DNA of 64,000 bases from Hyunsoonleella jejuensis (GTDB lineage Bacteria > Bacteroidota > Bacteroidia > Flavobacteriales > Flavobacteriaceae). Position 1 is the stretch's first letter. Each line of letters starts with the position of its first letter. The DNA is taken from assembly GCF_900111025.1 (NCBI RefSeq), contig NZ_FOFN01000001.1, forward strand, positions 62,001 to 126,000, in the 5' to 3' direction. The notes below the pieces were generated by a model. The model saw only the letters and a list, made by a program, of their open reading frames with translations. It was not told the DNA's origin and ran no database searches. A program made the position numbers and the translations under genes. Shown here piece by piece: positions 1 to 10,120 of this stretch.

Positions 1-2310
1 TTCAACCTGAGTTTTTGTACCTGTAATCGTTTCATAAGTAGTTGATTCTTCACCATTTTCAACAGTCACCGTGGTAACTACTGCTTTTACAACACCATCC
101 TCTTCTGTTTCAGTTAATTCTACTTTAACTTCCTTTTGAATTTGAACTTGTTCTACAGTAGTATCATCAGAAACATAAGCCGTAACAGCATCAGCAGATA
201 AAGCAATACTTGGTGCAATTACCAAAGCAACAACCGACATTAATTTTAATAAAATATTTAAAGAAGGCCCTGAAGTATCTTTAAAAGGATCTCCAACAGT
301 ATCGCCTACAACAGCTGCCTTGTGTGCATCTGTTCCTTTTCTTCCTTGTTCCTCAATCATTTTCTTAGCATTATCCCATGCACCACCAGCATTAGATTGA
401 AAGATGGCCATAAGCACCCCACAAGTAGTTACACCTGCTAATAAACCACCCAACATTTCGGCTCCTCCAATAAAACCAACAGCAACAGGTACTGCAATGG
501 CCAATAAACCTGGTAATACCATTTCTTTAATCGATGCTTTAGTAGAAATAGCCACACACTTATCGTATTCTGCCACACCATCGGCATCATCAAATATTTT
601 ACGTTGCGCATCCGTAGCCTTAGACATATCAGAATCTACGGCTCTCATTACCTCTAGAGCGGCTTTTAATTTTGGTATATCTCTAAATTGGCGTCTTACC
701 TCTTCAATCATAGCCATAGCTGCGCGTCCTACAGCATTCATTGATAAAGCGGAAAATACGAAAGGCAGCATTCCTCCAACTAAAAGTCCCGCCATAATAT
801 TTGGTTGCGATACGTCAATTGCGGTTACATTAGCTGTCTTCATAAATGCGGCAAACAATGCCAATGCCGTTAATGCAGCAGAAGCAATAGCAAATCCTTT
901 ACCTATTGCAGCAGTAGTATTACCAACCGCATCTAATTTATCGGTACGTTCGCGCACTTCACTTGGCAATTCTGCCATTTCAGCAATACCACCAGCATTA
1001 TCAGAAATTGGTCCATATGCATCCACAGCTAACTGAATTCCAGTGTTCGCCAACATACCTACGGCAGCAATGGCAATACCATATAGTCCAGCAAAATGAT
1101 GAGACACTAAAATAGCGGCGGCAATTAAAAGAATAGGAATCATGGTAGACATCATGCCTACACCTAAACCTGCAATAATATTTGTAGCTGCTCCAGTTTC
1201 AGACTGTCGCACTATAGAATTCACAGGTTTTGTACCTGTACCTGTATAATATTCGGTGACTTTCCCAACAGCCAAACCTGCAATTAAACCTGCTATTACG
1301 GCTATAAAAACACCTAACGAACCATGTTCTAGCCCTTCAGTACCTTCTGGTATTAGAGCTCCGATAATAAAATAGGATGCTACCAACATCAACGCTGCAG
1401 AGCCAAACTCACCAATATTTAGAGCTGTTTGAGGATTACCCCCATCCTTTACTTTCACAAAAAATGTTCCAATGATAGACATAATAATTCCAACAGCCGC
1501 TAGTACCAATGGTAAATAAACTGCTCCTAATCCGTTGAACTCAGGAGTAATAATAAATGCTCCTAGTACCATTGTACCAATTATAGAACCTACATATGAT
1601 TCAAATAAATCAGCACCCATTCCAGCTACATCTCCTACGTTATCACCAACGTTATCTGCAATTGTCGCTGGGTTTAACGGATGATCTTCTGGAATACCTG
1701 CTTCAACCTTACCAACTAAATCTGCTCCAACATCAGCGGCTTTAGTGTAAATACCTCCACCAACACGTGCAAACAAGGCTATTGATGATGCTCCAAGAGA
1801 GAAACCAGAAAGCACGTTTAACACTTCATTTAGGCCCCATCCCATTTCACTGTAAATAGCAAATAAACTACTCAATCCCAAAACACCAAGACCAACAACC
1901 CCAAGGCCCATTACAGCACCACCGGCGAAAGCAACTTCTAAGGCTTTTCCTAGCGACGTTCTTGCAGCACTAGTAGTTCTAACATTTGCTTTGGTAGCTA
2001 CTTTCATTCCTATAAATCCAGCAAGTGCTGAACAAATAGCTCCAATAATAAATGACACAGCGACCATTCCGTTAGAACCTTCTTCATTACTTCCTTTGAA
2101 GAATAATAAGATAGCTACAGCTACCACAAAAACAGCTAAAATTTTGTATTCTGCTTTAAGGAAAGACATTGCGCCATCCGCAATGTTTTTCGCAATCCTT
2201 TTCATTTTGTCAGTTCCCTCATCTTGCTTGCTTACCCATGCACTTTTAATAAATACAAATAGCAATGCTAAAACACCAAAAGCTGGCAATCCTTTAATTA
2301 TTAATTCCAT
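1..2310 (-). CDS. hppA: K+-dependent membrane-bound ion-pumping pyrophosphatase (3' end beyond window)
   Basis: Integral membrane pyrophosphatase that couples PPi hydrolysis to H+ and/or Na+ export. The reading frame is open from the ATG at 2310 to the window edge (770 codons seen, stop not reached). The family substrate-binding signature [11 protein letters not shown] is visible about 190 residues in, followed by the [15 protein letters not shown] acidic cluster and many membrane segments. The motif [10 protein letters not shown] (codons near 904-925) has Ala where K+-independent enzymes carry Lys, so it belongs to the K+-dependent subfamily. Near the window edge a hydrophilic, Glu/Thr-rich stretch follows a membrane segment. 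It lies downstream of the soluble pyrophosphatase gene on the same strand, with a terminator between them, so the two are probably separate transcripts. Whether it pumps Na+, H+ or both cannot be read from the sequence. Confidence 0.95.
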   Translation of the reverse strand, partial: MELIIKGLPAFGVLALLFVFIKSAWVSKQDEGTDKMKRIAKNIADGAMSFLKAEYKILAVFVVAVAILLFFKGSNEEGSNGMVAVSFIIGAICSALAGFIGMKVATKANVRTTSAARTSLGKALEVAFAGGAVMGLGVVGLGVLGLSSLFAIYSEMGWGLNEVLNVLSGFSLGASSIALFARVGGGIYTKAADVGADLVGKVEAGIPEDHPLNPATIADNVGDNVGDVAGMGADLFESYVGSIIGTMVLGAFIITPEFNGLGAVYLPLVLAAVGIIMSIIGTFFVKVKDGGNPQTALNIGEFGSAALMLVASYFIIGALIPEGTEGLEHGSLGVFIAVIAGLIAGLAVGKVTEYYTGTGTKPVNSIVRQSETGAATNIIAGLGVGMMSTMIPILLIAAAILVSHHFAGLYGIAIAAVGMLANTGIQLAVDAYGPISDNAGGIAEMAELPSEVRERTDKLDAVGNTTAAIGKGFAIASAALTALALFAAFMKTANVTAIDVSQPNIMAGLLVGGMLPFVFSALSMNAVGRAAMAMIEEVRRQFRDIPKLKAALEVMRAVDSDMSKATDAQRKIFDDADGVAEYDKCVAISTKASIKEMVLPGLLAIAVPVAVGFIGGAEMLGGLLAGVTTCGVLMAIFQSNAGGAWDNAKKMIEEQGRKGTDAHKAAVVGDTVGDPFKDTSGPSLNILLKLMSVVALVIAPSIALSADAVTAYVSDDTTVEQVQIQKEVKVELTETEEDGVVKAVVTTVTVENGEESTTYETITGTKTQVE

Positions 2311-2375
2311 ATTTCTGTATTAGTTAGTTATGTTAATATTTTTTTAACGGGGCTAAAAATAGGAAAATATACCTG

Positions 2376-2407
2376 ATAAAAAAAGCCACCTTTGATTAAA
2401 GATGGCT
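2376..2407 (-). terminator. Rho-independent terminator of ppa
   Basis: A 10-bp stem (AGCCATCTTT pairing with AAAGGTGGCT, one G-U pair) with a 4-nt loop is followed on the minus strand by a run of seven T. It lies 35 bp after the ppa stop and before the hppA start. Confidence 0.8.
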
Positions 2408-2441
2408 CAGTTTTTTGATATATAAATTACGAATCTTTCAA

Positions 2442-2978
2442 TTAGATTGTGAAAGTACGTTTTTTCTTATGTTCGCTTTCCTCATATCGTTTTACACATT
2501 CACTGTAAATTTTACGGGCTTCCTCTGCATTACCCCATCCACCAACATCTACTTTTTTCTTTTCTAAATCTTTATAAACTTGAAAGAAATGCTCGATTTC
2601 TTTTAATCTGTGAGGGTTCAAATGTGTAATATCACTCCTTTTATTCCATACCGGATCAGAAACTGGAACACATATTATTTTCTCATCTGGTCCTTTCTCA
2701 TCCGTCATATGAAAAACACCAATTGGTCTCACTTCCATCACAACCATTGGATAGGATGGTTCTGTAGATAACACTAAAACATCCAACGGATCTTGGTCCA
2801 AGGCCAAAGTCTCTGGAACAAATCCGTAATCTCCCGGATACATCATTGAAGAAAATAAGGTTCTATCAAAACGAATTTTGTGCAACGTAAAGTCATATTC
2901 GTATTTGTTTCTACTTCCTTTTGGAATTTCGATTAAAACGTCAAACGTCAACTTTTTCTTATCTGTCATAGTATTCAT
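2442..2978 (-). CDS. ppa: Inorganic pyrophosphatase (family I, soluble)
   Basis: Cytoplasmic family I pyrophosphatase that hydrolyses PPi from biosynthesis. At 178 residues it has the usual bacterial length. The signature DQDPLD (Asp61, Asp63, Asp66) that binds Mg2+ and the N-terminal EIPKGSRNKYEYD block are both present. Two start codons lie close together (Met1 and Met4); the longer form is given, but flavobacterial homologues often begin near the second. It is divergent from the M1 peptidase gene and upstream of hppA on the same strand, so both PPi-removing enzymes sit side by side. Confidence 0.95.
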   Translation of the reverse strand: MNTMTDKKKLTFDVLIEIPKGSRNKYEYDFTLHKIRFDRTLFSSMMYPGDYGFVPETLALDQDPLDVLVLSTEPSYPMVVMEVRPIGVFHMTDEKGPDEKIICVPVSDPVWNKRSDITHLNPHRLKEIEHFFQVYKDLEKKKVDVGGWGNAEEARKIYSECVKRYEESEHKKKRTFTI

Positions 2979-3143
2979 ATTTGGCCTGCAAAAGTACAGA
3001 ACCCTTTAGGTTAAAGCAACAAATAAAAGCACTATTTACAAAAGCTTAATATCAACCTACTCAAAATATAATTTTAGTAATACTTCAGGTATTAATTATT
3101 AACTTGTCCACTTTATTTTCAAAATCAATAAAGTACTAATCAT

Positions 3144-5369
3144 ATGAAATACCTTTATACTGCTTTTTTAGCGTTGTTCATATTTCAAATTCAAGCTCAA
3201 AACCAACCATGGAACGGCAAATTTGAACCTATTGACAACTTGCTTTCTCCAGTAAACACGTATCGCACTGCTAGTGGTGCTCCTGGGAAAGACTATTGGC
3301 AACAACGTGCCGATTACAATATTAAAGCTGTTATAAATGAAGCTGACAATACGCTTTCTGGCGAGGAAACCATCACCTATTACAATAATTCACCTGACGA
3401 CTTAAGTTATTTATGGATTCAACTAGAGCAAAATGTGAATAAAAAAGAAAATGAGGATTTTGGAAGCATCAATAATAGTTTAAAAAATGGCATCAATACG
3501 CGACAAATGCAATTTTTAACTAGAGCTATTGATTTCCCCGCTGGATATACTATTAAATACATTAAAGATTCTAATGGAAAACCCATAAAATCTTTGGTTA
3601 ATAACACCATGATGAAAGTTTTACTAGACCAACCTTTAAAATCAGGTACTAGCTTAACGTTTTCGATGGGATGGTCTTACCCAATTACTGACAGAAGCAT
3701 GTATTTGTTATCTAGAGAAGGTTACGAATATTTCCCTGAAGACGATAACACCGTATATCTTATTGCACATTGGTTTCCAAGAATGGCAGTATATAACGAT
3801 ACCGAAGGCTGGCAAAATCAACAGTTTCAAAAACTAGGTGAATTTGCTTTAGAGTTTGGAGATTACGATGTTGAAATTACGGTACCTGCCGACCATATCG
3901 TGGCTTCAACCGGTGAACTTCAAAACACTGAAAACGTACTTTCTAAAAAGCAGCGTAAACGTTTAAATGAGGCCAGAACATCGTTTGATAAACCTATTAT
4001 GGTAATTACGAAAGAAGAGGCGATTGAAAACGAAAAAGAAAAATCGAAAAAGCAAAAAACTTGGAAATTTACTGCTAAAAACGTTCGGGATTTTGCCTTT
4101 GCTTCATCGAGGAAATTTTTGTGGGATGCTCAGGCTGTAAAACTGCCATCAAATACCGTAATGGCAATGTCTTTCTATCCAAAAGAAGGCCTTCCAGTAT
4201 GGCAGGAAGAGTCTACAAAAGCCATAATGCACGCTTTAGAAGTATATTCTGAGGCTACTTTTGATTATCCTTATCCTGTTTGCATATCTGTGAACACCTC
4301 AAATATTGGTATGGAATTCCCTATGATTAGTTTTAATGGCGGAAGACCGAAAAATGGTAAAATAAGCAAGAATGCCAAAGCGGGCATGATTGGTACCATT
4401 ATTCATGAAGTGGGACACAATTGGTTTCCAATGATTGTAAGTTCAGATGAGCGCAAATGGATGTGGATGGATGAAGGCTTAAACACCTTTTTGCACCAGC
4501 GTACCGTTGCAGAACGCTACCCAGAATTTAACAGTGTTACCCCAAAAAGCATTGTCCCATTTATGAGTGGCGATAAAAATATATTACGCCCGATTATGAC
4601 AACTTCTGATAACGAACTGTTTAGTCAGTTTGGTGCCAATTTTTACATGAAACCCACGGCTGGCCTGCAAATGTTACGTAACTCCATAATTGGTAAAGAG
4701 CTGTTTGATGCTGCATTCAAAGAATATGCAAACCGTTGGAAATATAAACACCCTAACCCTTCAGATTTATTTAGAACCTTGGAAGATGCTACAGCTACAG
4801 ATTTAGATTGGTTTTTTAAAGGCTGGTTTTTTACTACCGATAATGTGGATATGGAACTTGCAAATGTAAAATGGTTTAAGATTTATGAAGAAGACAGAAA
4901 TATTGAAGACCAAACAGAAAGCACACAAGTATCAGCTGAAGGTAATAATACCACCGACGTTCCAAAAGATTTTTCGAGCGGGCCTGAAATGATACAAATG
5001 ACCTCAACACCTGAGCGGAGTTATGGCGGATTTTTATCCAGAATGGATGATGATACCATTAGAAAAGAACTATCGGGTAAAAACCTTTATGAAGTAACCA
5101 TTAAAAATATTGGCGGTTTGGTAATGCCCGTAACTATTGAATGGGTGTTTATTGATGGCTCTACAGAAATTGACACATTACCAGCACAGATTTGGCGCAG
5201 AAACGAATATGAGGTGAAAGAAGTTTTTATTAAAGACAAAGAAGTAAAAACGGTAAATCTAGACCCTAATTTTGAGTTTGCAGATACCGATATGAGTAAT
5301 AACGCCTTTCCAAAATCGGAGACAACATCAGAGTTTGAAAGTTTTAAAAAAAACAAGGAAAAAAGCTAA
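3144..5369 (+). CDS. Secreted M1 family metallopeptidase (aminopeptidase)
   Basis: Zinc aminopeptidase of the M1 (gluzincin) family. A signal peptide ends at about residue 18 (...IFQIQAQ). The zinc motif HEVGH is at about residues 421-425, and the third zinc ligand Glu lies in MWMDEGLNTF about 19 residues later. The exopeptidase motif, usually GAMEN, appears as NIGMEFP, a variant seen in the TonB-associated M1 group of Bacteroidota. The C-terminal 150 residues are beta-rich and polar, probably an accessory domain. At 741 residues it lacks a type IX sorting domain, so a periplasmic location is likely. The next features downstream are convergent gene remnants. Confidence 0.9.
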   Translation: MKYLYTAFLALFIFQIQAQNQPWNGKFEPIDNLLSPVNTYRTASGAPGKDYWQQRADYNIKAVINEADNTLSGEETITYYNNSPDDLSYLWIQLEQNVNKKENEDFGSINNSLKNGINTRQMQFLTRAIDFPAGYTIKYIKDSNGKPIKSLVNNTMMKVLLDQPLKSGTSLTFSMGWSYPITDRSMYLLSREGYEYFPEDDNTVYLIAHWFPRMAVYNDTEGWQNQQFQKLGEFALEFGDYDVEITVPADHIVASTGELQNTENVLSKKQRKRLNEARTSFDKPIMVITKEEAIENEKEKSKKQKTWKFTAKNVRDFAFASSRKFLWDAQAVKLPSNTVMAMSFYPKEGLPVWQEESTKAIMHALEVYSEATFDYPYPVCISVNTSNIGMEFPMISFNGGRPKNGKISKNAKAGMIGTIIHEVGHNWFPMIVSSDERKWMWMDEGLNTFLHQRTVAERYPEFNSVTPKSIVPFMSGDKNILRPIMTTSDNELFSQFGANFYMKPTAGLQMLRNSIIGKELFDAAFKEYANRWKYKHPNPSDLFRTLEDATATDLDWFFKGWFFTTDNVDMELANVKWFKIYEEDRNIEDQTESTQVSAEGNNTTDVPKDFSSGPEMIQMTSTPERSYGGFLSRMDDDTIRKELSGKNLYEVTIKNIGGLVMPVTIEWVFIDGSTEIDTLPAQIWRRNEYEVKEVFIKDKEVKTVNLDPNFEFADTDMSNNAFPKSETTSEFESFKKNKEKS

Positions 5370-5394
5370 ACTCGCACAATGATTAGATATTAAA

Positions 5395-5763
5395 TTATCT
5401 TGACTTTAATGCGTTAATGGTTTTAATAAAATTTGACTTTATAGTATCCTCGTGCATATGATTGCCCTGGTGTACAACCCATTTGCCGTTGACCATTGTA
5501 CCTAGGTGCATTTTATAATTGGAACTATAAACAATCGTTGAAGATAAGTGTTCAACGGATGTACATGCCAACAAAGGTGAGTTGGCATCATACACTATTG
5601 CATCAAAAGGCTCTCCAACTTTAAAATAATCTGTATTAAAATTATTCATTGCTTTTCTACCTGCTTTTAATGCCATGTCTATACCAAATAAACCACTATC
5701 GCCAAATTTAGGTAAATAGAAAGAATTGCGCTTGTGCGTAGTTAACCGCTGCCCATAATCCAA
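5395..5763 (-). pseudogene. C-terminal remnant of a HutF-like formimidoylglutamate deiminase
   Basis: The 122 codons resemble only the last quarter of an amidohydrolase of the HutF type: FLDYGQRLTTHKRN matches the LEYGQRL block of formimidoylglutamate deiminases, followed by a GLFGIDMALKAGRKAM block and the terminal beta sandwich. No catalytic His or Asp of the barrel remains. The frame opens from a TGA at 5773-5775 and the first usable codon is a TTG at 5763, so there is no natural start. About 330 residues are missing. A remnant of a LysR gene on the other strand starts exactly where this one is cut, which suggests one deletion across a divergent gene pair. The assignment to HutF rather than another amidohydrolase is likely, not certain. 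Confidence 0.7.
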
Positions 5764-5766
5764 AAA

Positions 5767-5892
5767 ACAGTTTCAGGAGTGAAGTTTATAGAATTGAAGC
5801 GTATTCCTCAAAGAACTAATTTATCAATGGTATGGCATAAAGACAACAGAAATCCAATTTTGATGAATTTTTTAGATATTATAAAAAAATAA
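5767..5892 (+). pseudogene. C-terminal remnant of a LysR-type regulator
   Basis: About 41 codons end at the TAA at 5890-5892. The translation (...LKRIPQRTNLSMVWHKDN, then RNPILMNFLDIIKK) matches the end of LysR-type substrate-binding domains, where a Trp, an Arg and a hydrophobic terminal helix are typical. No start or helix-turn-helix remains. It is too short for ordinary gene calling. It sits head to head with the HutF-like remnant, with both 5' parts lost at the same point near 5766, and keeps its terminator at 5891-5917. Confidence 0.55.
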
Positions 5893-5920
5893 AACCCATG
5901 ACGTTCTCATGGGTTTTATT
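5891..5920 (+). terminator. Terminator of the LysR remnant
   Basis: A perfect 10-bp stem, AAACCCATGA with TCATGGGTTT, 5-nt loop CGTTC, followed by TTTTATTT. It overlaps the stop codon of the LysR remnant and is preserved although the gene is not. Confidence 0.75.
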
Positions 5921-6225
5921 TCGATTTCTTGCCCTAAAATCGAACAATTAAACTAACTTAAACTAAACTTATTTAATATACGAAAAAACCTTTTCTAGCA
6001 ATTTCTTTCCTTTTTTTATGTAAAGATAACATTAGATAACGATATATTTTTATTTATCTTTTTTATATTATACATAAATAAATTTTATGACTAAGATGAA
6101 ATACTTGTCTCTGGAAAAGTTGAAGTTTTTAAAAATAATTGATTGAATGCCATACAGTAGTTGATAAATATGCCTTCTACTATACTTATAGGAGTGTTAA
6201 GCAGATTTTATCTTGAATTTAGCAT
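5921..6225. other. Intergenic, nothing recognised
   Basis: About 300 bp of very AT-rich sequence between the LysR remnant and the end of the DUF5686 gene. Only tiny open frames are present (for example 19 codons from 6089), with no family resemblance, no convincing hairpin and no RNA signature. Confidence 0.6.
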
Positions 6226-8733
6226 CTAAAAATAGAAGCCAAAACTGCCAGTTACCCCAAACTTTCTGGCGTTGGGATACAAGGCTTCATCTTTATAATT
6301 ACCTCGAAAGTTAAAGTCGATTCTAAATACCTTAAAGATATTGCCAATACCTAAACTATATTCGTAATAGGGCTCTCGGTTTGGAGCTACCAACTGTAAA
6401 TTTGCCGGGTTACTTGGCACGCTATTTAAAGCAATATTTTCTTCTGAAATATTAGCAATTACCCCACGCACACTTATAATTTCTCTTAAATTAAGCTTTC
6501 GTAAAAATGGAATTCTCGAAAAGAAGCGTCCGTTAAAATTATGCTCTAAATGAAACGAAGCATATTGGTCGGACACAAACTCGTAGAAATCGAGTTGCGA
6601 AAAGGTATTATAAATTGAAAAATAGGTTTGGTTTCCGGGTATTACATTTAGTAAGCCTAAAGGTACTTCCCCAAATGTTTTTCCGACTTCAATGGAAGAT
6701 ACCAAACGTCCAAAACCGCCCACCTGCCAAGGCTGCAAATAAGACATTTGTACTTTAGTGTAATCAAAATCACTATTTAAAATACTTTTGTCACCGCGAC
6801 TTATTTGCGCAAAGAAACGCGCAAAATCATCATTGGCCGTTTTGCGCTCTACGCCAAAGCCTGTCATTTTTCGTCCTGGAAAATATGCGGCAGAAAACGT
6901 GGTTTCGTATTGTTTGACTTCTGAGGCTATGCCTGTTGGTGTGTTATAATCTAAACTAAAAGTAGGTGAAGCCGATTCTAATGTACGATAGTTTGCCCCT
7001 ACCCGCAATACTAAGTTTTTAAAAGGTTCTGCCTCAACAGCAAAACTTGTAAGATTGATTGTTGTTAACTTATCGTTGGCTCCAACAGTTACCACAGCCG
7101 AAGAGGCGAGACTTCTTCCTAAAACATCGGTTGAATTTGTTAAACTCGCACCCATTTGCTCTACATCGCGTCGGTTACCTCCAGAGATAATCAAGCGGTG
7201 CTTCTTGTCTAGCAGCCATTTTCCAGAAATACCATATTTAAATTTATCGTCCCTAAACCCATAAGCTAAAAAACCTTCTAATCTCCATAAGTCGTTCCGA
7301 CCAAAATAGGTACGACCGCCTGTTCGTAAACGCAATCCCTCTACATCATTAAATCCGAAAGTCGAAAAAATTGGTCCGTAGTCTAAAGGCAAGGTGTTAA
7401 ATTCAATATATCCCGAGGCAAGAATACTTCCCAAATTATACAAACGCTTAAACTTCTTTACCGTTTTAAGCGTATCGAGCATTTTGTAAACACCTTTTTC
7501 ATCTTTGTTGAGCGCTTCTAATCGGTTGGCTTCCCAAAAGGCATCGTCTCTATCATATACGTCTTTGTCGTAATTATAAACTTCCTTTTCGTAGAATTTC
7601 TTATCCTTCGGAATGTCGAATTTATAATTATCATAAAGTGTGGTACGTTTACCGTAAATACCTCTTGATTTTTCTTTTTTATTAAAGGCGAAATCACTCA
7701 TCATATAATCGCGTTTCACAAGGAAAAGGGAATCATTTAGCACTTCAAACTCTTGTTCAATATAAATATCCTTTACCCAGTTGATATTTGCACTTTTTGA
7801 GGCTTGAAGATTTATTTCCTTTACCGCATAGGTGGTATCGGCTACCCAAAAATCACCTTTAAACGTGAGTTCGTTTTTTCGCCTAGGATAATAAATAATG
7901 TTGTAACACCATTTATTGTCGATATAAGAACTATCAGCAAGCACATAATTATAGGTGCTTATTCCTGTTCTGGACAGCGGACTTACGAAGCTCTTATCAA
8001 AGAATTTTAAAAAATTATCATACACATTGAAGTCGGCATACAGATCATCTACAAAATCGATAATCACTTGGTTGTCGCTAAACCCAGAATTTTTATTGCC
8101 TTTTAAATCCTCCTTTTCCTTGTTTAAAATATTATCACCATATACCGAAGAAACTGCCTCGTTAATAAACATAGGCAAATAGGTTTTACCAGTAACTCGA
8201 GATGTATCAACCTCATTGAATACAAATTCCATTCCTCTAAAAAGCTTACTTTTTATAAGTGCACTATCTATCGTATTGATATCGAATTCTACCTTTTCGT
8301 ATTTGTCGTACTGGTATTGATTAAACTGTTTTAAACCGTTACTTCGCTTGTTTGCCCATATTTTTCTAAGGATATCAATTGCGGGATTATTTTTTTTGGG
8401 TTGCTTTCCTGAAATAATTACTACTTCGTTTAATTGTGAAGCTTCTTCTTTTAAAATGAATTTTAAGTTGTAGTTCACTTTTTTTTCAAGCGGTACATTT
8501 AAGGTCTCATACCCTACAAAAGAAACCGTAAGAGCTGTTCGCGTTTCTTCAGATTCTAAATAAAACTTTCCATTCTCATCGGTAATAGTACCTTCTGAAG
8601 TACTTGAAAAAATAACATTAGCGAATGATACAGGTTGGTTAAATTCATCAAACACATAACCACTTACCTTGGTTTGAGCCAAAAGGGCAACTACATTTAA
8701 TAGAAAAAGGGCAAAAAATAGCTTTAACTTCAT
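6226..8733 (-). CDS. DUF5686 / carboxypeptidase-regulatory-like outer-membrane protein
   Basis: An 835-residue protein with a signal peptide (MKLKLFFALFLLNVVALLAQ). It is followed at about residues 22-105 by a CarboxypepD_reg-like beta domain (VSGYVFDEFNQPVSFANVIF) and then the long DUF5686 region, which ends in aromatic-rich alternating strands and a terminal Phe (GSFGFYF), typical of an outer-membrane barrel. The first domain is the one found at the N terminus of SusC-like receptors, but there is no TonB plug here. The function of the family is not established; a role in the Bacteroidota cell envelope is inferred. It follows pdhB on the same strand after a terminator. Confidence 0.8.
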   Translation of the reverse strand: MKLKLFFALFLLNVVALLAQTKVSGYVFDEFNQPVSFANVIFSSTSEGTITDENGKFYLESEETRTALTVSFVGYETLNVPLEKKVNYNLKFILKEEASQLNEVVIISGKQPKKNNPAIDILRKIWANKRSNGLKQFNQYQYDKYEKVEFDINTIDSALIKSKLFRGMEFVFNEVDTSRVTGKTYLPMFINEAVSSVYGDNILNKEKEDLKGNKNSGFSDNQVIIDFVDDLYADFNVYDNFLKFFDKSFVSPLSRTGISTYNYVLADSSYIDNKWCYNIIYYPRRKNELTFKGDFWVADTTYAVKEINLQASKSANINWVKDIYIEQEFEVLNDSLFLVKRDYMMSDFAFNKKEKSRGIYGKRTTLYDNYKFDIPKDKKFYEKEVYNYDKDVYDRDDAFWEANRLEALNKDEKGVYKMLDTLKTVKKFKRLYNLGSILASGYIEFNTLPLDYGPIFSTFGFNDVEGLRLRTGGRTYFGRNDLWRLEGFLAYGFRDDKFKYGISGKWLLDKKHRLIISGGNRRDVEQMGASLTNSTDVLGRSLASSAVVTVGANDKLTTINLTSFAVEAEPFKNLVLRVGANYRTLESASPTFSLDYNTPTGIASEVKQYETTFSAAYFPGRKMTGFGVERKTANDDFARFFAQISRGDKSILNSDFDYTKVQMSYLQPWQVGGFGRLVSSIEVGKTFGEVPLGLLNVIPGNQTYFSIYNTFSQLDFYEFVSDQYASFHLEHNFNGRFFSRIPFLRKLNLREIISVRGVIANISEENIALNSVPSNPANLQLVAPNREPYYEYSLGIGNIFKVFRIDFNFRGNYKDEALYPNARKFGVTGSFGFYF

Positions 8734-8814
8734 TTAAGGGCTGTCAGTCTTATATATGGAAACAGAAAACTTGCAATTGGTCGTATTTCGTTCAAAACAT
8801 ATCTGAATCTTATT

Positions 8815-8856
8815 AAACAAAAAACTTCACCAACAACAATCGTGCTAATGAAGTTT
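8815..8856 (-). terminator. Probable terminator of pdhB
   Basis: An inverted repeat AAACTTCA ... TGAAGTTT (8822-8829 and 8849-8856) with a 19-nt loop is followed on the minus strand by TTTTTTG. It lies about 20 bp after the pdhB stop. The long loop makes it weaker than the other terminators in this window. Confidence 0.5.
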
Positions 8857-8878
8857 ATATAACGTGAAAAATAGTATT

Positions 8879-9856
8879 TTATTTATAAAGCACTTTTTTA
8901 ACCGCCTTAATCACATCTTCATGGTTTGGTAACCACTCTTTCAATAAAACAGGTGAGTATGGCGCTGGCGTATCAGCCGTATTAATTTTTACGATTGGTG
9001 CATCTAAATAATCAAATGCTTCACTCTGAACTAAATAGGTGATTTCTGTTGCCACATTTCCAAAAGGCCATGCTTCCTCTAGAACCACTAAACGATTTGT
9101 TTTCTTAACAGATTCTAAAATTGCTTTTCTGTCCATTGGACGCACTGTGCGCAAATCAATAATTTCACAAGAGATACCTTCTTTTTCTAATTCATCAGCA
9201 GCTTTGTAAGCTTCTTTGATAATCTTTCCAAAAGACACGATTGTTACATCATCACCTTTTCTCTTTATATCTGCGACTCCAATTGGCAAAATATACTCAC
9301 CTTCTGGCACTTCACCTTTATCGCCATACATTTGTTCGCTTTCCATAAAGATAACGGGATCGTCATCACGAATCGCCGCTTTCAGTAATCCTTTGGCATC
9401 GTATGGGTTAGATGGCACCACTACTTTTAAACCTGGTGTGTTCGCAAACCAATTCTCAAAAGCCTGGGAATGTGTCGCTCCCAACTGTCCTGCAGAAGCC
9501 GTAGGGCCACGAAATACAATTGGGCATTTAAACTGCCCACCGGACATTTGTCTTATTTTTGCAGCATTGTTTATAATTTGGTCAATTCCAACTAAAGAGA
9601 AGTTAAAAGTCATGTATTCTACAATTGGCCTGTTGCCCGTCATTGTAGATCCTACAGCAATACCTGCAAAACCAAGCTCTGCAATAGGTGTGTCTATAAC
9701 GCGTTTTGGACCAAATTCATCTAACATTCCTTTAGAAGCCTTGTACGCACCGTTATATTCCGCAACTTCCTCGCCCATTAAATATACGCTTTCGTCTCTA
9801 CGCATTTCTTCACTCATCGCTTCGCAAATCGCTTCTCTAAACTGAATTGTTTTCAT
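8879..9856 (-). CDS. pdhB: Pyruvate dehydrogenase E1 component, beta subunit
   Basis: Beta subunit of the thiamine-diphosphate-dependent E1 enzyme, which decarboxylates pyruvate and feeds acetyl-CoA production. At 325 residues it has the usual length. The N-terminal MKTIQFREAICEAMSEEMRRD, the MGEEVAEYNGAYKASKGML block with the catalytic Glu region, the EYMTFNF segment, and the C-terminal DLRTVRPMD and VVLEEAW motifs of transketolase-fold E1-beta chains are all present. The alpha subunit and E2 are not in the window. A TATTTTTG -7-like box lies on the minus strand about 30 bp upstream. Branched-chain oxoacid E1-beta is the main alternative, but the sequence fits the Bacteroidota PdhB form better. 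Confidence 0.92.
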   Translation of the reverse strand: MKTIQFREAICEAMSEEMRRDESVYLMGEEVAEYNGAYKASKGMLDEFGPKRVIDTPIAELGFAGIAVGSTMTGNRPIVEYMTFNFSLVGIDQIINNAAKIRQMSGGQFKCPIVFRGPTASAGQLGATHSQAFENWFANTPGLKVVVPSNPYDAKGLLKAAIRDDDPVIFMESEQMYGDKGEVPEGEYILPIGVADIKRKGDDVTIVSFGKIIKEAYKAADELEKEGISCEIIDLRTVRPMDRKAILESVKKTNRLVVLEEAWPFGNVATEITYLVQSEAFDYLDAPIVKINTADTPAPYSPVLLKEWLPNHEDVIKAVKKVLYK

Positions 9857-10120
9857 GTAGTATTGATTGTTATTACGTTTAAAGCCACAAAAATAAGGAA
9901 ATAATTATCAATTTTTAAGCTTATAATCCAAACTAATTAAAATAACCAATTGTAAAAAAAATAATGCTCTTAATTAAATTTAAATCAGTTATTCTCTAGT
10001 TTCTTTACGATTTACTTACAAGGGTTCTTAAATGCGGAAGTATTTTTAATTAAAACTGAAAACCGAAGCATACAAATACTAAAACACTTCTATCGCTTCA
10101 TAGAGGTAATGGCGTTTGGA

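Noticed and set aside
404-1036. Open frame of 210 codons on the plus strand
   Set aside because: It is the antisense of the pyrophosphatase gene; the Ser/Ala/Pro-rich composition is typical of a shadow frame.
9216-9845. Open frame of 209 codons on the plus strand
   Set aside because: Antisense of pdhB, no start context and no family resemblance.
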